Both the position numbers and the translations under genes were made by a program. The notes under the pieces are model-generated. The model saw nothing but the letters and a program-made list of their open reading frames with translations. It searched no databases and had not been told where the DNA came from. This document shows, piece after piece, positions 1 through 7,880 of a stretch of 37,569 bases of DNA. The first letter of the stretch is position 1. Every line of letters starts with the position of its first letter. Source of the DNA: Collinsella sp. (GTDB lineage: Bacteria; Actinomycetota; Coriobacteriia; Coriobacteriales; Coriobacteriaceae); contig DXLX01000011.1 of the NCBI GenBank assembly GCA_019414515.1, positions 1 through 37,569 of the forward strand, read 5' to 3'.

Positions 1-46
1 GACCCATCGAAACACATCTCCACCGTTCCTTCAACTGGGAAAATGC

Positions 47-79
47 CGCCCCCGGGTCCCGGATGGGGCCTCGGGGGCG
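47..79. terminator. GC-rich hairpin at window edge
   Basis: An imperfect GC-rich stem pairs CGCCCCCGGG at 47-56 with the run CCTCGGGGGCG ending at 79, around a GGAT loop. There is no good T-tract on the + side; a short TTTT lies on the opposite strand. It probably marks the end of a gene lying before the window, but its direction cannot be decided. Confidence 0.4.
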
Positions 80-180
80 TTCGGCTAACTGCGGGAATGG
101 CCTATTTGCTCAATGTGTTCGGCTGAGATCGGAAATCAACCTGTGCCGGCACGGTAGCCGGATCGTAGAAAGGATGCATA

Positions 181-723
181 ATGAAAAAGCTCGAAAACGA
201 AGTGCTGCTGAGCCGTCGCACTGCACTTGGCGCATTCGCCACCGTCGCCTTGGGGACTGCCGGTCTTCTTGCCGGTTGTGATAGCGATAAGGCGACCGTC
301 ACCGAGGACGCTGGCGATGACGACAAGAAGGAAGAGGCGAAGAAGGAAGAGCAGTCTACGACTGACCTGGCGGTTGGTGCGACGGTGACCACGGCTTCCG
401 GTCTTTCCGTCGTTGTCGATTCCGTCCAGCCCGGCCTCACAAATTATGACGGTTCGACCATGACGGGCATTCACGTCACGTACGTCAACAATGGCGATGA
501 GGGCGCAGATTACAACATCTACGACTGGAAGGGCGAGGACGCCAACGGCGCTCAGCAGAATCAGGGTTACTACAGCGAGGGCTCCGATGAGCTGCAGTCT
601 GGTACCCTTTCCGCCGGTGGCTCCGTGGCGGGCAATATCTACTTTGATGGCGATATCAAGAAGGCACTGTATTTTGCCAACATGTTTGATAAGTCTGCCA
701 CTGCAAGCTGGGTGCTGGCCTAG
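181..723 (+). CDS. Tat-type lipoprotein, DUF4352/DUF5067-like
   Basis: This is a 180-residue predicted surface lipoprotein. The N-terminus carries a twin-arginine-like SRRTALG (residues 11-17), a hydrophobic stretch and a lipobox LAGC with the acceptor Cys33. A short Asp/Glu/Lys-rich spacer (about 37-58) follows. The globular part has the pattern of the telokin-like/DUF4352-type beta-sandwich domains common in Gram-positive lipoproteins: an opening like 'VGATVTTASGLSVVVDSV', then a conserved 'GIHVTYVNNGDE'. The start has an AAAGGA Shine-Dalgarno 6 nt upstream. The HTH gene follows after 39 nt on the same strand, so the two are probably co-transcribed. Molecular function is unknown; the domain family is often a ligand- or protein-binding module. 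The lipoprotein assignment is firm; the domain family is a recognition-level call. Confidence 0.8.
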   Translation: MKKLENEVLLSRRTALGAFATVALGTAGLLAGCDSDKATVTEDAGDDDKKEEAKKEEQSTTDLAVGATVTTASGLSVVVDSVQPGLTNYDGSTMTGIHVTYVNNGDEGADYNIYDWKGEDANGAQQNQGYYSEGSDELQSGTLSAGGSVAGNIYFDGDIKKALYFANMFDKSATASWVLA

Positions 724-762
724 CATGTCGCTACCGTTGCGCCGTATGGGAGGTGAAGTCGT

Positions 763-1185
763 ATGCCCGATAAAAAGCTGACTGACGAGTTACTCAATGA
801 GCTTCTCGACGCGCCGAACATCGATGGCTATATCAAAGAACACGACTTTGCCGCTCCGTCGCTTTCGAACTACCTGAAGCAGCTACTGCAGGAAAAGGGC
901 TTGGAGCGCTCGCGCGTGGTTCGTATGGCCGATCTCAATGAGACCTTTGGGTATCAGATCTTTACCGGTGCGCGGCATCCGAGCCGCAATAAGGTGCTGC
1001 AGATTGCCTTTGCGATGGCGCTGACGCTCAAAGAGACCAACCGTGCGCTGACGGCTGCCGGGGTAAGCGTCCTTAACTGCAAGGACCGCCGCGATGCGAT
1101 TATCATCTTTTGTATCGATCGCGGGTGCAGCCTCCAAAAGGTCAACGAGGAGCTGTATCGCTTTGGCGAGGAGACGGTGAGTTAG
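763..1185 (+). CDS. Small HTH-like protein next to a Ser/Thr kinase
   Basis: This 140-residue soluble protein is mostly alpha-helical. Residues about 33-70 (SLSNYLKQLLQEKGLERSRV followed by ADLNETFGYQIFTG) read like a degenerate XRE/lambda-repressor helix-turn-helix: 'YLKQLLQEKG' as helix 1, 'SRVVRMADL' and 'ETFGYQIFTGARHPSR' around the recognition helix, then 'KVLQIAFAMALTLKETNRAL', typical of the C-terminal part of such domains. A GGGAGG Shine-Dalgarno stands just upstream of the start. It lies between the lipoprotein gene and a membrane protein kinase gene on the same strand, so it could be a DNA-binding or adaptor substrate of that kinase. That link is inferred only from order. No enzymatic motif is visible. 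Confidence 0.75.
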   Translation: MPDKKLTDELLNELLDAPNIDGYIKEHDFAAPSLSNYLKQLLQEKGLERSRVVRMADLNETFGYQIFTGARHPSRNKVLQIAFAMALTLKETNRALTAAGVSVLNCKDRRDAIIIFCIDRGCSLQKVNEELYRFGEETVS

Positions 1186-1283
1186 CGGTTGATATCTGAG
1201 CTGGCGGAGCTGCCGAACAACGACGCAAACGAACGGGGCGCGGATGCCATGGGGTGTCTGCGCCCTGCGCTATGATGGAGGCT

Positions 1284-2663
1284 ATGGATACTCAGACCCC
1301 AACATATTCCGATGACGAGCTGACCGCAGCGCTTGTCGAGCACCTGGCGTCGCTCGATCGCGACGACAGCTATCGCGTGGAGCGTGTACTTAAGCGCTCG
1401 TCCGTTGAAACAACCGAGCTCGTGTACTTTGAAGGAACCGGCGGTGGTTCGCTCGGCCCCTTTGTCCGTAAACGCATCGATGCTTCGGCTCAAATCGGCG
1501 GGGCATACGGGCGTTTGTTTGCCGCTCAGCGGGCAGGCAGGCGTTTTGAGCACCTGCCCAGAATCGTCGATTGTCGTCGTGTGGGCGACGAGCTCAACGT
1601 GGTTATGGAATACATCGAAGGGGAGACGCTCAGGGCGCTGGTGTACCGTCTGGGAGCCACCCCCGATTATGCGCGTGAATTGTATCCTGCCCTATGCGAT
1701 GCCGTGGGCGGGCTCCACGCCGGTTTTGCAATGGCGGGGGAGACGTCGGCGCCGGTGATCCATCGCGACCTCAAGCCGTCGAATATCATCGTGACAGGTG
1801 CCAACTATACGCCTGATGACGGCCTGATGTTTTCATCGCTGGTGATTATCGACTTGGGGATCGCGCGCGTATGGCGCGATGGCGCCGATACCGATACCGT
1901 CAAGTTTGGGACACGGCCCTATGCGCCGCCCGAGCAGTATGGGTTTGGGCAGACGAGTGTGCGAAGCGACGTCTACGCACTCGGCGCCCTGTTGTTCTTC
2001 TGCTTGACGGGAGTCGACCCTAAACCAGGGCTTGACATGCGCGAGCAATGCGAGGCGCGTGGCATTCCCACTCCACTGGCCGATGTCATCTGCATGTCGA
2101 TGGCGCTCGACCCGGCCAAGCGTTTTGCGAGTGCGGAAGCGTTGGGACGGGCGACGCGCGCGGCATACGACCTGATTCACCCCGTGCGGCCTCCTGCGCC
2201 TGCGCTTGTCCATACTCCGGCCTTGGAGACGGGGTTGACGCCCCAAGGGCTCCGAAACCCCGCAGAGCTTCCTAGGCCTGCCACCTCCGCTGCATGCGGT
2301 CTGCTCTCTCGTGTTCCGGAGTCTCTGGGGCGCATTTGGAATACGCTCGTCTGCTTCTCGCTGCTTGTGTTCTTTGCCGGAAGTCACTTTGCCGTCTTTC
2401 ACCCCACCGGAGCAAACCAAAGCTACCCGACGTGGTTTCTCATAATCGAGTATTTTTTCTTTGTCGATGGCCTTATGGTGCTTATGCATTTTGCGCTGCT
2501 CGATAAGCGCCGTCTTCGTCGGCGATTCGCACTGCTCGACAGCTATCGCGGCAAGAAACTCGCGAAACTCTGGCTCAAGGCATTGGGTGTGCTGCTCCTA
2601 TGCATGATCGTCATAGTCGCGGTTGCCAATGCGACCGGCGTCGTCGATACCTCCGCTACCTAA
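1284..2663 (+). CDS. Membrane-anchored eukaryotic-type Ser/Thr protein kinase
   Basis: This is a protein kinase of about 459 residues. Visible motifs are VRKRI with the likely ATP-anchoring Lys, the catalytic loop HRDLKPSNI (Asp162), DLG in place of DFG (190-192), GTRPYAPPEQY for the activation segment/APE, and SDVYALGALLFF for helix F. The N-terminal glycine-rich loop is poorly conserved (LKRSSVETTELVYF). After the kinase domain (about 20-290) a Pro/Ala-rich linker leads to three hydrophobic segments near 360-380, 395-420 and 435-455, so the kinase domain is cytoplasmic and tethered by its C-terminus. There is no PASTA domain, unlike PknB/StkP. The start is uncertain: ATG 1284, ATG 1272/1275 and GTG 1254 are all in frame and none has an ideal SD. 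It follows the HTH gene and ends at a bidirectional terminator. Confidence 0.85.
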   Translation: MDTQTPTYSDDELTAALVEHLASLDRDDSYRVERVLKRSSVETTELVYFEGTGGGSLGPFVRKRIDASAQIGGAYGRLFAAQRAGRRFEHLPRIVDCRRVGDELNVVMEYIEGETLRALVYRLGATPDYARELYPALCDAVGGLHAGFAMAGETSAPVIHRDLKPSNIIVTGANYTPDDGLMFSSLVIIDLGIARVWRDGADTDTVKFGTRPYAPPEQYGFGQTSVRSDVYALGALLFFCLTGVDPKPGLDMREQCEARGIPTPLADVICMSMALDPAKRFASAEALGRATRAAYDLIHPVRPPAPALVHTPALETGLTPQGLRNPAELPRPATSAACGLLSRVPESLGRIWNTLVCFSLLVFFAGSHFAVFHPTGANQSYPTWFLIIEYFFFVDGLMVLMHFALLDKRRLRRRFALLDSYRGKKLAKLWLKALGVLLLCMIVIVAVANATGVVDTSAT

Positions 2664-2667
2664 AAGA

Positions 2668-2690
2668 AAAGGGCCCCGTTGGGGCCCTTT
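2668..2690. terminator. Bidirectional rho-independent terminator
   Basis: A perfect 10-bp palindrome, AAAGGGCCCC-GTT-GGGGCCCTTT, lies between the convergent kinase (+) and lysozyme-like (-) genes. A-rich DNA precedes it and T follows, so it can stop both transcripts. Confidence 0.85.
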
Positions 2691-2700
2691 GCAGTTGCAC

Positions 2701-3834
2701 TTAGATGCGGTTCATCTGAGCGGCGACTTTGTTGTACCAGTCCTGCCACGTGGGCGGGCAGTACTTTTTGGCCGCAGCCGGGGTAAGGGTGGAGCCGTAG
2801 TTGGCGCCCAGATAGGCAACGTGAGCGGAGATGCCCTCGCTCCAGCTGCCAAAGCTGCGCCAACCGCCGCCACGCGCACTCCAGCCCCAGGCGTTATAAG
2901 AATTGGCGCAATAAGCACCCTTTGTGCTCTCGATGCAGGCGATGGCGGGGGACCAACGGGGGTCGACACCGGTATTCCAAGCGGCGACGGCAAAGTTGTA
3001 GCCCTGGCCTGCCATGGGGGAGCCGGCGAGATAATTGTCGATGCGGCTCGTCCACTCATTAATGAACGAATCGTAATCGGAGCTACCGGTATTGGCGTTG
3101 TTCACCGTGGTGTCGATGGTGGTGTTGGTGTTGGTGGCCTGGCTGCTGGAATTGCTGCCGCTTACGCCCTCGCCCGAGAGCTTCTCGGCGGCAGCGGCCT
3201 TATCGGCCTCAAGCTTGGCAAGCTCGGCGGCATTTTCCTGCTCTGCTTTTGCCTGTGCCTCGCTGCGGAGCTGCTGGGCCTGCGCCAGCGCATCCTCGGC
3301 GTTTTTCTGCTCTGCCTCAAGCTGAGACTTGGCTTGCTGGAGCTCGGCCTTGTTCTGCTCGAGTTCGGTTTGCATGTTATTGAGCTCTTCGATCTCGTCG
3401 ACGCTCGAGCTCGTGATCTGGTTGGTGTATTTGCAGGTCGTGATGAACTCACCCAGGCTCTGCGCGTTGACCAGGAAGCTCACGATGGGATTGGTGCCCT
3501 TCTGATACTTGTACAGATCGCGCATGGCGGAGCTTGCCTTGGCCTGCTGCTCGGGAAGCTTAGCCTCGATTTCCTCGATGCTTGCCTCATTGGAGTCAAT
3601 CTGCTTTTGCAGGTCATCGAGTTTGGTGCGGGCGTCGTTGTAGGCGCTCGTGGCGGCTTCGATCTTCTGCTGGGCTGCGGAAAGCTGGTCCTGCGTTGCC
3701 TGCGAGGCGGCATACGCCGCAACGGGGGAGAGCATCGGCGAGGCCGTCAGCGCAACGGCGAGCGCGGCGCTCGTGATGATACGAGCCGGCTTCGACGCAA
3801 TGAGCGCTGCGGTGCGATGATTCGAATGCTGCAT
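2701..3834 (-). CDS. Secreted coiled-coil protein with lysozyme-like C-terminal domain
   Basis: This 377-residue secreted protein probably remodels peptidoglycan. A signal peptide spans residues 1 to about 43 and ends PVAAYAA/SQA. It is followed by a long heptad-rich coiled coil (about 45-225, e.g. LDDLQKQIDSNEASIEEIEA and LEQNKAELQQAKSQLEAEQK), as in PcsB/EnvC-type hydrolases. An Asn/Ser/Thr linker leads to a C-terminal domain (about 265-377) with AIACIEST (a likely catalytic Glu), NAWGWSARGGGWRSF and WSEGISAHVAYL, resembling lysozyme-fold or glucosaminidase domains rather than NlpC/P60. The start is ATG 3834 because the minus strand carries AGAGGGA 4 nt upstream; an in-frame TTG at 3849 is less likely. 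Its upstream region contains nested palindromes that may be operators. Confidence 0.82.
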   Translation of the reverse strand: MQHSNHRTAALIASKPARIITSAALAVALTASPMLSPVAAYAASQATQDQLSAAQQKIEAATSAYNDARTKLDDLQKQIDSNEASIEEIEAKLPEQQAKASSAMRDLYKYQKGTNPIVSFLVNAQSLGEFITTCKYTNQITSSSVDEIEELNNMQTELEQNKAELQQAKSQLEAEQKNAEDALAQAQQLRSEAQAKAEQENAAELAKLEADKAAAAEKLSGEGVSGSNSSSQATNTNTTIDTTVNNANTGSSDYDSFINEWTSRIDNYLAGSPMAGQGYNFAVAAWNTGVDPRWSPAIACIESTKGAYCANSYNAWGWSARGGGWRSFGSWSEGISAHVAYLGANYGSTLTPAAAKKYCPPTWQDWYNKVAAQMNRI

Positions 3835-3897
3835 CCAGTCCCTCTGCAATCAATCGTAGGTTATGGTTCGAACGGTATTCTACTACTGCTTTCGACC

Positions 3898-3941
3898 TCA
3901 ACTTGAACCTTAAAGGTTCCAAAGGGTCAAGTTGAACTTGA
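3898..3941. promoter_or_regulatory. Nested palindromes upstream of the lysozyme-like gene
   Basis: Three interlocking dyads lie 64-107 bp upstream of the start at 3834. An outer TCAACTTGA (3898-3906) pairs with TCAAGTTGA (3927-3935). An inner GAACCTT-A-AAGGTTC spans 3905-3919, and TCAAGTT-G-AACTTGA spans 3927-3941. Related half-sites (GTTCAACTTTAAC) recur near 3991. The 7+1+7 geometry and the location suit transcription-factor binding. No regulator is identified. Confidence 0.5.
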
Positions 3942-4068
3942 GGCTTTGGCTTTGACCTGCAGTTATGATGAATTGTTGAGAAACCATAGAGTTCAACTTT
4001 AACGTTACGGGGGCCTGTTTAAGAGGAGCTTTGGGCTGTAAAAGCTATCTCAACGTGGGGTTTTACAA

Positions 4069-4701
4069 CTACAGCGTGCCCTCCTGGCGAGCCTGCTCAA
4101 TCTCTTCGAGCGCCTCGGCGGGGGTGAACGAGCAAGTGCCGTCGCCGAGCTTGACCACCTGGATTTCGTCGCCGGTATGGACCTCTCCGCCCTTTAGCAC
4201 CACGCCAAAAACGCCCTCGTGGGGAAAGATGCAGTCGCCGGCGAGATAGTAGATGGCACAGCGGGTGTGGCAGACCTTACCGATCTGACTGATTTCGACC
4301 AGGACATCGTTGCCAATCTTGAGCTGCGTTCCCAGGGGGAGCGAGAGTAGATTGATGCCTTGCGTGGTGAAGTTCTCTCCAAAGTCACCCTCGTGTACGT
4401 CGAGCCCGCGTGCCTGCGCCGTCTGGATGGACTCCGCGGCTAAAAAAGAGACCTGGCGGTGCCAATGTCCGGCGTGCGCATCGGTAGCGAGGCCAAATTG
4501 CTCGATGACGGTGTCGCGTCCATCGGCGACGGGCGACTTGCGAGTGCCTTTGTGCTCCGACGTGTTGATTGAGACGATACGGGCAGGCCCGTTGTAAGCA
4601 TCGTTTGCGGTGCGTAGGGGAACTGCCGTCTGGGCACGATCCGCAAGTTCGCGCTTGGCGGCGTCAATGATGGGGTTGTTGATCGGATGAGCCTGGGGCA
4701 C
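4069..4701 (-). CDS. MOSC domain-containing protein
   Basis: This 210-residue cytosolic protein has the MOSC (molybdenum cofactor sulfurase C-terminal) fold. It shows the family pattern: ARIVSINTSEHKGTRK at the domain start, a GLATDAHAGHWHRQVSF block, EGDFGENFTTQGI, and the conserved-cysteine stretch IGKVCHTRCAIYY. The conserved Cys is the proposed sulfur carrier or Moco ligand in this family. The N-terminal ~40 residues look like an added helical segment. The start is GTG 4701, supported by AAAGG 6-7 nt upstream. No molybdopterin biosynthesis gene lies nearby, so the biological role (Moco handling, sulfur transfer or detoxification) cannot be narrowed. Confidence 0.85.
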   Translation of the reverse strand: MPQAHPINNPIIDAAKRELADRAQTAVPLRTANDAYNGPARIVSINTSEHKGTRKSPVADGRDTVIEQFGLATDAHAGHWHRQVSFLAAESIQTAQARGLDVHEGDFGENFTTQGINLLSLPLGTQLKIGNDVLVEISQIGKVCHTRCAIYYLAGDCIFPHEGVFGVVLKGGEVHTGDEIQVVKLGDGTCSFTPAEALEEIEQARQEGTL

Positions 4702-4835
4702 GGTGCACCTTTCGACGGGGCGGGCAACATGTTGAATCCTACAACAATGGTAGGTTCATTGCCCATTGTCATACAACGGTGAGCGCCGTCTTCGTGCTGG
4801 ACGATTACGTCGATTGCCATAGATACGGTGGAGCT

Positions 4836-4865
4836 TTGGGCGCCGGCGGCTTGGCACGCTAGAAT
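4836..4865 (+). promoter_or_regulatory. Putative sigma-A promoter for the ATP-grasp/racemase pair
   Basis: A -35 TTGGGC (4836-4841) and a -10 TAGAAT (4860-4865) are separated by 18 bp, 57 bp upstream of the ATP-grasp start. The match is moderate. No better candidate was seen in this divergent space. Confidence 0.45.
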
Positions 4866-4921
4866 AAATCAGTTGCGCAAAGACCGCCCGTTGTGTGGGC
4901 AGTTCATGATAGGAAGTTTCC

Positions 4922-6178
4922 ATGGCATTGCAATTTACAGAGCGCGAGTTCATTCCCGTGCTGCTTGGTGGCGACATCAACGCCTATTCGGTGGCGCGCG
5001 CCTTCTACGAGGAGTACCAGGTCAAGAGTCTGGTCTTTGGCAAGTATCAGACGGGTCCCGCGTACCGCAGCCAGATTATCGACTACACGCCCAACGTGGA
5101 TATCGACACCATGCCCGTGATGCTCAAAACCGTCAACGGCATTGCCCAAGCGCATGCCGACAAGACTATTGTCCTTGTGGGCTGCGGCGACAACTATGTC
5201 GCTCTCGTGGCTCAAGCCAAGGATGCTCATGAGCTGGCGGATAACATCGTCGCTCCCTACGCGCCCTACAGCATGCTCGAGCAGTGCCAGAAGAAGGAGA
5301 TCTTCTACGAGCTGTGCGAGAAGCATGGCGTGCCCTATCCGCACACGTTTACCTTTACCAAGGCGATGCTCAATGCCCAGGGTGAGGCGCCTGCCGAAGT
5401 GCTCGACCAGATTGATTTTCCTTACCCGATGATTCTGAAGCCTTCTGACGGCATCATGTGGTGGCAGCATGAGTTCGAGGGCCAGAAGAAGGCCTATGAG
5501 ATTGCCGACCGCGCCGAGCTGGAACAGGTCATTCGCGACTCGTATGCCAGCGGCTACACCGACGACCTGATCTTGCAGGATCGCGTGCCCGGCAACGACG
5601 AGTACATGCGCGTGCTCACCAGCTATTCCGACCGCAACGGTAAGGTCCGCATGATGTGCCTGGGCCATGTGCTGCTCGAGGAGCATCAGCCCCACGGTGT
5701 CGGCAACCATGCCTGTATCATTACCGAGCCCAACGACGAGCTCATGGGCGGCGTGCGTAAGTTGCTCGAGGACCTTCACTTTGTGGGCTATTCCAACTTT
5801 GACGTAAAGTACGACGAGCGCGACGGCTCGTTTAAGTTCTTCGATTTCAACACGCGCCAGGGCCGCAGCAACTACTACGTTACCAACAGCGGCTTTAACG
5901 TTGCCAAGTATGTGGTGGACGAGTATGTGTTCAACCGTCCGTTTGAGCCGGAGTTTGTGACGGCTCAGGACGAGGCCCTGTGGATGGTCGTCCCCATGGG
6001 CGTCGTCGACAAGTACGTCAAGGATCCCGAGCTGCGCGCTAAGGTGCATCGCCTGGACAAGGAAGGCAAGGGCGCCGACCCTTCGTTTATGAAGGGTGAC
6101 TTTGTCTTTAACCGCTGGCTGCGCATGTGGCACACCAAGCTGCGCCACTTTAAGCTGTTCAAGACGTATTACAAGTAG
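4922..6178 (+). CDS. ATP-grasp ligase, probable D-aspartate ligase-like
   Basis: This 418-residue ATP-grasp carboxylate-amine ligase forms an amide bond at ATP expense. An N-terminal PreATP-grasp-like domain (LLGGDINAYSVARAFYEEY) precedes an ATP-binding region with PYPMILKPSDG (ATP-contacting Lys), ILQDRVPGNDEYMRVL, and metal-binding acidic residues in YSNFDVKYDERDGSFKFFDF with NTRQGRSNYY. Length and layout fit the D-aspartate ligase (Asl) group that adds D-Asp to the peptidoglycan stem in Enterococcus faecium. The next gene is an Asp/Glu racemase, as at the Enterococcus asl locus, which strengthens this reading. SD AGGAAG stands 5 nt before the ATG. An alternative is another peptide- or metabolite-amide ligase of the same superfamily. 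Confidence 0.8.
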   Translation: MALQFTEREFIPVLLGGDINAYSVARAFYEEYQVKSLVFGKYQTGPAYRSQIIDYTPNVDIDTMPVMLKTVNGIAQAHADKTIVLVGCGDNYVALVAQAKDAHELADNIVAPYAPYSMLEQCQKKEIFYELCEKHGVPYPHTFTFTKAMLNAQGEAPAEVLDQIDFPYPMILKPSDGIMWWQHEFEGQKKAYEIADRAELEQVIRDSYASGYTDDLILQDRVPGNDEYMRVLTSYSDRNGKVRMMCLGHVLLEEHQPHGVGNHACIITEPNDELMGGVRKLLEDLHFVGYSNFDVKYDERDGSFKFFDFNTRQGRSNYYVTNSGFNVAKYVVDEYVFNRPFEPEFVTAQDEALWMVVPMGVVDKYVKDPELRAKVHRLDKEGKGADPSFMKGDFVFNRWLRMWHTKLRHFKLFKTYYK

Positions 6179-6187
6179 ATGAGCGCG

Positions 6188-6217
6188 GCGCCCGTCCGGT
6201 TTGCATCGGGCGGGCGC
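6188..6217 (+). other. Intercistronic GC hairpin
   Basis: An 11-bp stem (GCGCCCGTCCG with CGGGCGGGCGC, one T-G wobble) lies between the ligase stop and the racemase SD. There is no T-tract, so it is more likely an mRNA-stability or partial-attenuation hairpin than a terminator. A perfect palindrome, GCGCAATTGCGC, follows at 6229-6240. Confidence 0.4.
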
Positions 6218-6262
6218 GGGTATGATACGCGCAATTGCGCAAGCGTCACCAAGGAGGCGGCG

Positions 6263-7009
6263 ATGGAAAAGCTGGGAGTTATCGGCGGCATGGGCGCCGA
6301 GGCCACGTCGTATTACTACGACCAGGTGGTGCGTCATACGGCTGCTGCCTGCGATCAGGAACATATCGACATGGTGGTACTCTCCAAGTCGACCATGCCC
6401 GACCGCACGCTGGCCATTAAGACCGGCGAGCATGCCAAACTGCTGGCGACCATGAAAGAGTGCGCCCAGGCACTCGAGTCGCTGGGCTGTGCACACATTG
6501 CCATTCCCTGCAACACGTCACACTACTTCTATGACCAGATCCAGTCGTTTACGAAGGTGCCGATTATCCACATGCCGCGTGAGTCGGTGCGCTATGCTCT
6601 GGCCGGTGCGGTGATGGGGGAGTGTGAGTTCGACCCCAACCTGAGTATGCCGGCCGAGCCGGTGCATAAGATCGGCATCATGGGCACCGATGGCACCGTG
6701 GGCGCGGGCGTCTACGGCCGCGAATGTAAGGCTGCGGGTGTTGAGGTCGTCTATCCCAGCGAGAAACGTCAGAACGATGTGATGTCGCTTATCTACGATG
6801 ATGTGAAGGCCGGACGTGAGCCCGATATGGATAAGTTCGACCGCGTGATGTGGGAGTTCGCCCGTAGCGGCTGCGACCGCGTCATTCTGGCCTGCACCGA
6901 GCTCTCGGTGCTGCAGAAGTACCGAGAGATGCCCGAGATCACCCTCGACGCCATGGATGTCCTGGTGCGCGAATCCATCATCCGTAGCGGCGCTCCCTAC
7001 CGCCTCTAG
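6263..7009 (+). CDS. Aspartate/glutamate racemase family protein
   Basis: This 248-residue PLP-independent amino-acid racemase interconverts L- and D-aspartate (or glutamate) with two cysteines as acid/base pair. Both are visible: IPCNTSHYF in the N-terminal half and LACTELSVL in the C-terminal half. The opening MEKLGVIGGMGAEATSYYYD is typical of aspartate racemases. The start is ATG 6263, preceded by a strong AAGGAGG. The 28 in-frame codons upstream lack conservation signals and include the hairpin. Following the D-Asp-ligase-like gene, it is the likely source of D-aspartate for a peptidoglycan cross-bridge. Whether Asp or Glu is the substrate cannot be read from motifs alone. Confidence 0.88.
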   Translation: MEKLGVIGGMGAEATSYYYDQVVRHTAAACDQEHIDMVVLSKSTMPDRTLAIKTGEHAKLLATMKECAQALESLGCAHIAIPCNTSHYFYDQIQSFTKVPIIHMPRESVRYALAGAVMGECEFDPNLSMPAEPVHKIGIMGTDGTVGAGVYGRECKAAGVEVVYPSEKRQNDVMSLIYDDVKAGREPDMDKFDRVMWEFARSGCDRVILACTELSVLQKYREMPEITLDAMDVLVRESIIRSGAPYRL

Positions 7010-7068
7010 CTTCCGACCTGTCAAAAAGGGACAGGTTAATTTTGGTAGGTTTTATCTGGTGAAACAGT

Positions 7069-7103
7069 AAGGCCTCGGCTCGTTTGGTGCGAGCCGAGGC
7101 CTT
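7069..7103. terminator. Bidirectional terminator, racemase / ecfT
   Basis: A perfect 14-bp stem (AAGGCCTCGGCTCG / CGAGCCGAGGCCTT) with a 7-nt loop and flanking A/T runs lies between two convergent genes. A smaller hairpin, CCTGTC/GACAGG, lies just before it at about 7017-7035. Confidence 0.9.
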
Positions 7104-7133
7104 TTGCGTTGGGCGGTTGCTGTCAGTGGTGAA

Positions 7134-7880
7134 CTAGAACAGGAAGCCGATGGCGATGAGGGCGATGCTGACGATGAGCACGGCGATGTCTAGGCCCTTG
7201 ATGGGGTAGCGCTTGTACGAGCTGGCGCGCGTACGCAGATAGAAGCCGCGCTGTTCTGCCGCCAAGGCTGTGGCATCGGTCTTGCCCACGCTCGAGATGA
7301 GCAGCGGCACGCACAGTGGCAGCATGAGCTTAAGCTTCTTGATGGGGTTCTTGGTGTCGTACTCGACGCCGCGTGCGGTCTGCGCCTCCATGATGGCGTT
7401 CATCTCTTGACCAAACACCGGCACGAAGCGCAGCGCCGTGGTAAAAGTGAAAGCATAGCGATACGGCACGTGCAGCACCTCGACGCAGGCGTTGGCAAGG
7501 TCGTTGAGCTTGGTCACCGTGAGCATGAGGATGAGTGGTAACGCCACACCCAGCAGGCGCAGACAGGCCTTCGATCCCGTGATGAGGCCCGTGTCGGTGA
7601 TAAAGCTCCACACCACGTTGCCATCGCGCATAAAGGCCAGCTGGAGCACCAGCATGATAAGCGCGAGCGGAATCAGCAACTTGAGCAGCGAGAACAGGCG
7701 GTTGACGACGCCCGCATAGGCACCCAGGGCAAGGGTGAGCGCCAAAAAGCCCAGCAGCGCCACGTAGGTGTCGGACAAGAAGATGCCGACGATGATGGCG
7801 GCGGCGAGGCCCAGTTTGACGACGGGGTTCAGGCGATGCAGCAGCGTGTCACCCGGCATGTAGTCGATGACGTTAACCAC
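7134..7880 (-). CDS. ecfT: Energy-coupling factor transporter transmembrane protein EcfT
   Basis: This 248-residue integral membrane protein couples the ECF ATPase to the substrate-binding S component. Hydrophobic segments occur near residues 22-38, 43-60, 68-88 and 105-125, plus one at the C-terminus. The family coupling motifs are present as AQTARGVEYDT and AEQRGFYLRTR (the Ala-Arg-Gly helices that contact the ATPase grooves; the second reads QRG). The N-terminus VIDYMPGDTLLHRLNPVVKL matches the usual EcfT opening. The chosen start is GTG 7880, 10 nt after AAGGAG and overlapping the ATPase stop by 8 nt. An in-frame ATG at 7913 also has a possible SD but would add an atypical N-terminus. Confidence 0.88.
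   Translation of the reverse strand: MVNVIDYMPGDTLLHRLNPVVKLGLAAAIIVGIFLSDTYVALLGFLALTLALGAYAGVVNRLFSLLKLLIPLALIMLVLQLAFMRDGNVVWSFITDTGLITGSKACLRLLGVALPLILMLTVTKLNDLANACVEVLHVPYRYAFTFTTALRFVPVFGQEMNAIMEAQTARGVEYDTKNPIKKLKLMLPLCVPLLISSVGKTDATALAAEQRGFYLRTRASSYKRYPIKGLDIAVLIVSIALIAIGFLF

Noticed and set aside
3863..3873. GGTTCGAA motif considered as a tRNA T-loop
   Set aside because: No acceptor stem, anticodon stem or D-arm can be drawn around it.
4702..4820. Minus-strand frame upstream of the MOSC gene (opens MAIDVIVQHEDG)
   Set aside because: It runs into the MOSC gene in another frame and has no SD. The first ~30 residues look protein-like, so a short upstream peptide is not fully excluded.
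6201..6226. TTGCAT and TATGAT considered as a promoter for the racemase gene
   Set aside because: The spacing is only 14 bp and the -35 lies in the loop of the intercistronic hairpin; the gene is better explained as co-transcribed with the ligase gene.
4904..6496. Very long open frame on the minus strand opposite the ATP-grasp gene
   Set aside because: It is antisense to a gene with clear motifs. Its residues are rich in His, Val and Leu as expected from the complement of high-GC codons, and it spans two unrelated genes without an SD.
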